Shown: in pieces, positions 1 to 6,400 of the stretch
How the letters are laid out: every line of letters starts with the position of its first letter
How positions within the stretch are numbered: position 1 is the stretch's first letter
Source: JABMRP01 sp964444795
GTDB lineage: Bacteria; Planctomycetota; Planctomycetia; Pirellulales; Thermoguttaceae
Reading direction: 5' to 3'
Length of the DNA: 18,122 nucleotides
Assembly (NCBI GenBank): GCA_964444795.1
Contig: CAYUIQ010000185.1
Span: forward strand, 1 to 18,122
The notes under the pieces: generated by a model
Database searches by the model: none
The model's input: only the letters and a program-made list of their open reading frames with translations
What the model was told of the DNA's origin: nothing
Translations under genes and position numbers: made by a program

Positions 1-4
1 GCGA

Positions 5-37
5 CGAGCCCCCAGTTGCAGACGATCCGGGGGCTCG
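5..37. repeat. GC-rich palindrome upstream of the oxidoreductase
   Basis: A perfect 9-bp inverted repeat (CGAGCCCCC at 5-13, GGGGGCTCG at 29-37) encloses a 15-nt loop. The right arm runs on into a GC-rich tract ending near 58. It could be the end of a dispersed intergenic repeat or a terminator for a gene left of the window. No T-run follows on either strand, so an intrinsic terminator is not well supported. The inverted repeat is seen directly; its class is inferred. Confidence 0.5.
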
Positions 38-167
38 CTGCGCTCGACCCCAGGCACCCACTTTCCATGCCATAACTACTCTCTTGTACAATCCTTATCG
101 CTTTGCATCCGCCGCGGGAAATGTTACGCTGGTGGTTTGTTCCACTCCAGCAACAAGCCCGTTCCAC

Positions 168-174
168 AGGAGAG
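168..174 (+). promoter_or_regulatory. Ribosome binding site that fixes the oxidoreductase start
   Basis: AGGAGAG lies 6 nt upstream of the ATG at 181. It selects that ATG over the in-frame start at 103, which would put 26 unrelated residues in front of the Tat signal. Confidence 0.75.
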
Positions 175-180
175 ATAGCC

Positions 181-1479
181 ATGTCGCCACGGAAAAGAAC
201 CCTCACTCGTCGCCAATTCGTCCAAGGCGCGGTCGTTGCGGCCGTGGCGGCTCCCGCGATCGTGCCCAGTTCGGTGTTCGGCGAAGACCCACCCAGCGAG
301 CGGCTTACCGTTGGGTTCATCGGCTGCGGCAAGATGGCCGGCGGCTATCACCTGAGCACGCTGTTGCGACAGAGCGACGTACAGGCGCTGGCCGTGTGCG
401 AAGTCGACAAGACCCGTCGCGAACATGCCCAACGACGAGTCGAAGGAACCTACGGCGGCGAGAAGACGTACAAGGGCTGCCAGACAACGACCGACTTCCG
501 CGAGGTGATCCGCCGCGACGACATCGACGCCGTCTGCATCGCCACACCCGACCATTGGCACGCGATCCCGATCATCGAGGCCTGTAAGGCGGGCAAGGAT
601 GTCTACTGCGAAAAGCCGATGACGCTGACCATCGCCGAAGCCAAGGCGTGTATCGACGCGGTCCGCAAACACGGCCGGGTCATGCAAACCGGTTCGCAGC
701 AGCGGAGCAGCGTGTTCGGGCCGTTTCGCAAGGCGTGTGAACTGGTCCGCAGCGGGCGGCTGGGCAAAATCAAAACGGTCGAGGTCGGCGTCGGCGGACC
801 GAGCAAGTGGTGCGATCTGCCCGAGGAGGAGATGGAGCCGGGCTTGGACTGGAACATGTGGCTGGGGCAAGCGCCGGAGCGGCCGTACAACTCGGTCTTG
901 AGCCCCCGCGGCATCCACAACCACTTTCCCGCGTGGCGAGCCTACCGCGAGTATTCCGGCGGCGGCCTGACCGACATGGGCGCCCACCATTTCGACATCT
1001 GCCAGTGGGGCCTGGGCATGGACCAGTCGGGACCCATCGAGGTGATCCCCCCGGACGACCCGAAGGCCGGCCGTGGGGCGAAGTTGATCTACGCCGGTGG
1101 CATCGAAGTGACCCACGGCGGACCCGGCGGATGTGTCTTCACCGGCACCGAAGGCACGCTACGCATCGATCGCGGGCATCTCAGCTCGACGCCGGAGAGT
1201 ATCGTCAAGGAGCCGCTGGGCGAGAACGAAGTCCACCTGTACGATTCGCCCGGCCATCATCGCGACTGGATCAACTGCATCCGCCGGCGGAAGCGTCCGG
1301 TGGCCGACGTCGAAATCGGCGCCCGCAGCGTTACCTGCTGCCATCTGTTGAACCTGGCCTACTGGAACGGCCGCCCGTTGAAGTGGGATCCCGAGAAGTG
1401 GGAATTCCCCGGCGACGCCGAAGCCAACGCCTGGCGCGACCGCGAGCGGAGAGATCCGTGGCAGTTGCCGGCGGTGTAA
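181..1479 (+). CDS. Tat-exported Gfo/Idh/MocA family oxidoreductase
   Basis: This is a predicted NAD(P)-dependent sugar or polyol dehydrogenase-like protein of 432 residues, exported by the Tat system. The N-terminus has a twin-arginine signal (R10-R11, RRQFVQG) followed by a hydrophobic Ala/Val stretch and a likely cleavage site near residue 34. The mature part opens with a Rossmann dinucleotide-binding loop (GFIGCGKMAGG, about 45-55). The family's EKP motif (144-146) holds the catalytic-type lysine. A Gly-rich stretch with TDMGAHHFD (about 264-272) supplies the usual Asp/His residues of the C-terminal substrate domain. The C-terminus (YWNGRPLKWDPEKWEFPGD) resembles the many planctomycete exported paralogues. 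The start at 181 is chosen for its AGGAGAG and because it puts the Tat motif at the N-terminus. The substrate cannot be read from the sequence. The gene stands alone, convergent with the gene at 1603-1956. Confidence 0.93.
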   Translation: MSPRKRTLTRRQFVQGAVVAAVAAPAIVPSSVFGEDPPSERLTVGFIGCGKMAGGYHLSTLLRQSDVQALAVCEVDKTRREHAQRRVEGTYGGEKTYKGCQTTTDFREVIRRDDIDAVCIATPDHWHAIPIIEACKAGKDVYCEKPMTLTIAEAKACIDAVRKHGRVMQTGSQQRSSVFGPFRKACELVRSGRLGKIKTVEVGVGGPSKWCDLPEEEMEPGLDWNMWLGQAPERPYNSVLSPRGIHNHFPAWRAYREYSGGGLTDMGAHHFDICQWGLGMDQSGPIEVIPPDDPKAGRGAKLIYAGGIEVTHGGPGGCVFTGTEGTLRIDRGHLSSTPESIVKEPLGENEVHLYDSPGHHRDWINCIRRRKRPVADVEIGARSVTCCHLLNLAYWNGRPLKWDPEKWEFPGDAEANAWRDRERRDPWQLPAV

Positions 1480-1488
1480 CCGCGTTCT

Positions 1489-1524
1489 CCCCTCTCCCGC
1501 TGGGAGAGGGGCCGGGGGTGAGGG
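1489..1524. repeat. REP-like palindrome between convergent genes
   Basis: A perfect 10-bp stem (CCCCTCTCCC at 1489-1498, GGGAGAGGGG at 1502-1511) has a 3-nt loop and is followed by CCGGGGGTGAGGG. This sequence type is a familiar dispersed intergenic element in GC-rich bacteria; that identification is from memory. It begins 9 nt after the oxidoreductase stop, between convergent genes. It could therefore also act as a transcription stop for either side, though no T-run is present. Confidence 0.65.
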
Positions 1525-1602
1525 TTTCTGGCGTTCGTTACGGCTATGCGTCCTCACCTACCGTCGATGACGTCGCTCCAGTGCATGCGGTGGTAAGGCG
1601 AT

Positions 1603-1956
1603 TCAGTCTCGTCGTGGCAAGTGTAGGTCAAGGAACTCAATTGCTTGCTCTGCCGCACTTTGCCATCCGTTGGGAAATGCTGCGTTCAGTATTGCTGCGA
1701 TTGCACGCCACCCATCGGAATCGTCGACGATCGGAAAACGCGCATTCCATCCCGGCATCGTGAACTCAACGAAGTAGGGATCCGCGCCGATTTGGCTCGC
1801 CGCCTCCAGGTACATCCGCCTGATGAGAATTCGGTCATTGTGACAACCGATTGGCGCTACGAAATACCCATCGGGGTCCTTCTGCCAAACAAGGCTCCCA
1901 GTGACCGTTGCGTCAAGAATCCTTAAGAGCACGGTCTTGTGGCTCGGATCAAGCAT
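1603..1956 (-). CDS. Hypothetical soluble protein, 117 aa
   Basis: Function is not recognised. The predicted protein is soluble and acidic with mixed alpha/beta character, and has no signal peptide or membrane segment. Landmarks are an N-terminal MLDPSHKTVLLRILDATVTG, a central IRRMYLEAASQIGADPYFVEF and a C-terminal helix AAEQAIEFLDLHLPRRD. The residue pattern is protein-like throughout, and the opposite-strand frames are Arg/Pro-rich shadows. Its DNA is visibly less GC-rich than the oxidoreductase gene, which fits an accessory or acquired gene. The size and composition would suit a small partner or immunity-like protein, but that is only a guess. No strong ribosome site precedes the ATG; a weak AGG lies 8 nt upstream. 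Confidence 0.6.
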   Translation of the reverse strand: MLDPSHKTVLLRILDATVTGSLVWQKDPDGYFVAPIGCHNDRILIRRMYLEAASQIGADPYFVEFTMPGWNARFPIVDDSDGWRAIAAILNAAFPNGWQSAAEQAIEFLDLHLPRRD

Positions 1957-2081
1957 GTAAATAGCCTAGAGTTGGTACAGAGCTTCTGAGAAAAGAGAGA
2001 AAGGACAAGCATTCATTGTAGGTGCCTTGGCGAGAAGATGCGACAATGCCAGTCCTTCTCTGCTGTTCCCTGAGCCCCAAC

Positions 2082-2453
2082 TCATCCGACCATTGGAAGA
2101 CTCAGCGCCAGAACCAACAGGAACGCGGCGCAAGTCAGGAACATGCCGGGGCAGGGAACGGAGTATCGAAACCACAGTTTCGTTCCCGAAAATACGCTCG
2201 ACACGGCGGATGCCAACACCAGCAGAAAGATCGCGACCAAGGAAATCAGGATCAGCGCGGCCTTCCACGCTGGCATCATCATCAGTCCGCAGGCACACGG
2301 CGGAAGAAACGCGAACGAGCAGAAAATGGCAGCTCCCGCGCCAAGGACCGCCGTTCGGACGGACCTTCGGTAGCGTCGCAGTAATTGCGGCGGCGTGGAC
2401 CTCACCGGGTCCGAACAGGCCTTGTCCGGCGATTCGTGGAGATTCTCGTTCAT
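2082..2453 (-). CDS. Small integral membrane protein, 123 aa, unknown function
   Basis: This hypothetical protein has a polar N-terminus of about 30 residues (MNENLHESPDKA...). Three hydrophobic segments follow, roughly residues 34-58, 62-85 and 98-121, separated by short loops. A short Cys/Pro segment (PPCACG) ends the first hydrophobic stretch. The ATG at 2453 is preferred because GGA lies 7 nt upstream. An in-frame ATG pair at 2495 would add 14 residues but has no good ribosome site. It lies 73 bp downstream of the DUF998-like membrane gene in the same direction, so the two may be co-transcribed. The long overlapping frames on both strands here lack protein-like composition. Confidence 0.6.
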   Translation of the reverse strand: MNENLHESPDKACSDPVRSTPPQLLRRYRRSVRTAVLGAGAAIFCSFAFLPPCACGLMMMPAWKAALILISLVAIFLLVLASAVSSVFSGTKLWFRYSVPCPGMFLTCAAFLLVLALSLPMVG

Positions 2454-2526
2454 CGTTGATTCCGGATAAGAATGGAGGTTCCAAGGTTCCATCAACGTGC
2501 TGTTCGCGAGCCGCTTCCGCTCTCAC

Positions 2527-3228
2527 CTACCGTCCTCTCTTCGTCCCCTTCCGGTGACCGTGCTTGAGAAGTTCCATATACCCTTGTGCCTCGCGTCGGA
2601 GGATCAAGTGGCGGCGTGAGACATGGAAGACGGCCGTGCGGATGACTCGCACCACGATCATCGCAAACCAGACAAAGGAGAGGGCAACGGTCGCTTTCTG
2701 CATGGCGATGTAGCCATGGTGGGTCCCGATCAACGCATAAGAAAGGATGGCGATCACCATGGCCGCGCTGATCGCCAGCAGACACGAGGACGTCTCCTGC
2801 TCCTTCGCCACGGCGGCCGTATAGGCGAACACCACCACGAACATCGGGCCGATCCACAGTGCCAATGCAACGTGATGGGCCACGAAGTAGCGATCGTAGG
2901 GAGTCAAGCCGATGCCGATTAGCCCCAAGGCTGAAATCATTCCCGCAACGGCCGTCACCTTCGTCGACGTGGTGCTGTCCATGCCCGTTGCCAGTAAGGC
3001 CGCAAAGAACGGAAAGAGGCTGAGCCCCAGGACGATGATCGCGCCGTTGAAGAGCATCGAGCCGGGAGTGTTGGAACGCCCCAGATCGCTGAGAAAGTTG
3101 CCGAAGAACGCATGCCCGGCGCCACCCGGGTAAGCTCGAATTGCCGCGACCACCAGGCACACGAACTGCACCACTCCGAGGCACGCCACGGCGGTAACGA
3201 TGACGACGATGCGATTGATGTGGAGCAT
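2527..3228 (-). CDS. DUF998-like six-helix membrane protein
   Basis: A 233-residue integral membrane protein with six predicted helices, at about residues 7-30, 57-80, 88-109, 117-138, 148-170 and 176-197. A basic cytoplasmic tail follows (RREAQGYMELLKHGHRKGTKRGR). The FLSDLGRSNTPGSMLFN segment after the first helix resembles the SDLG...LFN signature of DUF998-type membrane proteins, and TPYDRYFVAHH after helix 3 also fits that group. This is a family-level resemblance recalled from memory; the molecular role is unknown. No clear ribosome site precedes the ATG at 3228. A small membrane protein gene follows 73 bp downstream, suggesting a two-gene unit. Confidence 0.72.
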   Translation of the reverse strand: MLHINRIVVIVTAVACLGVVQFVCLVVAAIRAYPGGAGHAFFGNFLSDLGRSNTPGSMLFNGAIIVLGLSLFPFFAALLATGMDSTTSTKVTAVAGMISALGLIGIGLTPYDRYFVAHHVALALWIGPMFVVVFAYTAAVAKEQETSSCLLAISAAMVIAILSYALIGTHHGYIAMQKATVALSFVWFAMIVVRVIRTAVFHVSRRHLILRREAQGYMELLKHGHRKGTKRGR

Positions 3229-3260
3229 GAGTCGCGCGCCATGGATCGATTATTCACCAC

Positions 3261-3294
3261 CCTCCAACACAGCGTCATGCTACACCGTTGGAGG
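3261..3294. repeat. Short inverted repeat upstream of the DUF998-like gene
   Basis: CCTCCAAC (3261-3268) and GTTGGAGG (3287-3294) form a perfect 8-bp inverted repeat with an 18-nt spacer. It lies about 33 bp upstream of the minus-strand start at 3228. It could be an operator or a terminator stem for the upstream surface-protein gene. Neither is proven, and nothing else is visible in 3229-3416. Confidence 0.35.
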
Positions 3295-3416
3295 AGGGCA
3301 TGCAACCGGGAAAGCCCCTGCGCAGCGGGCGGTCATCGCCCCATGGCGCGCGTCGCGAGGCCCGGGGTGTCAGACCGTGACGTGTTGCTTTGCCGGCGGT
3401 TGCCGTACGATCCGGA

Positions 3417-6400
3417 TCAAGTGGAACAGCCCCTTCGTCGGCGGCGCCGGCCGGCCAATCCCAGGCCGAGCAGCCCCAGGGCAGCCAGGACCAGCGAGGA
3501 CGGTTCGGGCACGGCGAGTTGCAACTGGAGCGTGTTGCCGCCGGGGATGCTGTAGGTCCAATGCTGGGCGGGCAGGAGCAGGCTGTCGTCCCACGTGAGT
3601 TGGATGCCGTTGTCGATGACACTCGTGGCCGTCAGTACGTCGAAGGTCGTGCCGGAGGAAGGCAAGAAGCCGTCGAGCAAGTCGATGTCGACCAGTCCGC
3701 CCACGTTGGCCACACCGCTGACGTCCACGTAGTCGTATCCCGGGTCGGTCCCCCGATCGTAGCCGTTGATCTCGACCAGCAGGGTGCCGGTCTGGTCGTA
3801 CGTGCCGTTGACGATGAATTGGCCTACTGTCTGGCCGGCGGAGACGGTTCCGCCCGGATTGACGGTCACGCCGCCACCCACCGAACCGTCGACCAACAGG
3901 GTGCCGTCTTCCACGGTGGTCATACCGGTGTACGTGTTGTTTCCGATGAGCGTCTGGGTGCCGGCGCCGATCTTGGTGACACTGAGATCGCCGCTGATCG
4001 TACCCGAAAACTCACCCGAGCTGTCACCGTTGCCGAACTGGACGTAATGGGTGCCCCAGCCGACGGTGATGTCCCCCGATCCGCTCAGCGCGCCGAACCG
4101 GGAGGCGGTCGCCGGGCTGAAGTCGTTCAGTGCCGAGTAGTCGAACGTCGCTCCGGGGTTGATGATCAGGTCGCCGGTCGTGTCGAACATCCGGTAGTCG
4201 GATCGTCCGGCCGATTGCAGTATGCCGCTCTCAATGACGATGTCGCCCGAGCCCGTGACTTGGGCCACGCCGCCCCAAGGCCCCAGTCGCACCATGCCCG
4301 GGCCTTTCTTCGTGATCGTGCCGGTGCCGGAGATGCTGGCGCGGAAATCGCTGCGTGGACCGGTGCTGGTCAACCACAGGTCGGCGTTATTAATCACCGA
4401 CGTGCGAAAGCCGTTGCCGCCACCATCTCCGTTGTCCTGCAACTGGAGCACTCCGGCGTCGACGGTGATGCCGCCGAAAACGTAGGCCCCGCCGTTGCCG
4501 GTGAGGGTTTGCGTGCCCGTGCCGGTCTTGATCAATGAAAGCGTTCCGCCGCCGTTTTGGATCGAGCCGCTGAAGGTGCCGCTGCCGTTGTCGGCACCGA
4601 CAGTTAGCGTCGGGTTTTGTCCGCTGGACCAGGAATTGACCAGCCCGCTGCCGTGCAAGGCGTCGATGGCGTCGTTGGTGCGGTAAAGCCCTAATCTTCC
4701 GTTGACCGTCACGTCGGCCGTGTCGGGGATGTTGTTATTCAACACGGTTTGCAGCGTGGCGCCCGGGACGATGGTAACGTCGCCGACGAAGTCGCTGCCG
4801 GAGTTGACGAAGTTCACGCGGCCGGATCCCTCGATGGTGACGTTACCCGTGCCGGTGATCTTGCCCTCGATGGCCGTGCGATCTCCGGAGATGTCGTTAC
4901 GGAAGATGACGTCCTTGTTTTGCAGTGTTATAGTGCCCCGGTAGACTGCCGCCCACGTACCTCCGACGCCGGCAATGACGGCGCGCCCGCCGGCGAGGTT
5001 GCTGACGTTGATATCGTTGGCCAGCGCAATCGGCGGCGGCCAGGCGGTGTTGCTGGGCATGTTGATGCGGACCTCGTTGGCGCCGGTGTTGGCGTCGCCG
5101 AGGGTGATGACTCCGGTCCCCGCGGAACTACTCTGCCCTAATTGCAGTGTGCCCTGGCTGATGGTGGTGCCACCGGCGTAGGTGTTGTTGCCGGAGAAGA
5201 CCATCAATCCCGCGCCATCCTTCACGACTCTCATGGCTCCCTCGAACCCGGGATGGTCGAAGATCTGCGAGGACACCACCAAATCGTTCGCCGCCGCGCC
5301 GTCGGCCACGTCGAAGGTCGTGGTGGGACCTGCCGCGGTTCCGACGAAGCAGAGCGATCCGGCGATGGTTGACGAGGTCGCGCTGGGGTTGACCGTAATC
5401 AGGCCGGGGCCGTAGTTGCCCGTCCGCCAGGGACGCAAACCGCCGTTGGTCGTGACGTGACCGCCGGTGAGGGTGATCTTGCTCTGGTAATTGTCGGACC
5501 CCGTGAACTCGATGGTGCCGCCGTTGGCCACGAGTTCGTGCTGCTGTCCGTCGCCCGTGATCCAGTCACCGTTAATCTGCAGCGTCGCACCGCTGTTAAC
5601 GGTGACGACTTGCGGCGAGGCAAATTTTCCGGTCGAGCCCGTGCCCGGGAAACCAACGCCTCCGGTGATGCGGAGCGTGCCGCCGTCGACCGTCGTCGGA
5701 CCGGAATAGTAGAGACCGCCGGAGAGCGTTTGCGTACCGTCGCCCAACTTGACCAGGCCGATGCTTCGAGCGTTGCCGTCCCACCAGGCGCCGACGTTGC
5801 CACCGAACGTGCCCGAGCCGTTGTCGGCCCCCACTCGCAGCAAAGTGTTGTTACCAATCGCGAAGATGTTGCCGCCGCCATTGAGAGCGTTGATGGTCTC
5901 CGTCCGGTTGGCGCCCTCGAGTCGGAGATACCCCCCTATCATCACGTTGGCCGTGTCGGGGATCACCTCGTCGGCATTCAGCCGCAGATAGGCGCCGCCG
6001 TTGATCGAAACATCGCCCTGGAAATCATTGGCCGGGTTGGACAGCGCGATGCCGGGCGTGTTGGAGCCGCCGATGGTGACTCCGCCGGGGCCGGTGATCT
6101 GGCCGCTGAGAACCCGGTAGTTGCCGTTGGCGTTGATCGTGTTGCCCGCGACGTTGTTCAGGGTGATGGTTCCCGAGACACCGTTGGCGGTCCATAGCGT
6201 GCCGCCGCCCAGCGTGATGCCGTTGGCCACGTTATGACTGCCCAGATCGAGCGTTCCGGCGGCGTTGACGGTTGCCAAGCCGCTACCCAGGGCAGTGACG
6301 TTGCCCACGGCGAGCGTGCCGTCGTCGACGATCGTGCCGCCGGCGTAGTTGTTGGCGCCGGTCAGAAGCAAGGTGCCGGGGCCCGCCTTGGTCAACGCTC

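Noticed and set aside
124..1116. Long minus-strand open frame of 330 codons opposite the oxidoreductase
   Set aside because: It is the antisense of a clear Gfo/Idh/MocA gene; its product has no coherent domain, and GC-rich DNA commonly leaves such frames open.
1966..2557. Overlapping frames on both strands around 2000-2550
   Set aside because: Only the frame at 2082-2453 gives plausible membrane segments; the others are Arg/Ser/Pro-rich with no recognisable structure.
3390..4538. Plus-strand open frames under the surface-protein gene, several over 200 codons (also 5457-6197 and 6234-7664)
   Set aside because: They mirror the Gly/Thr repeats of the real minus-strand gene and repeat with its period; the antisense composition is biased and has no start signals.
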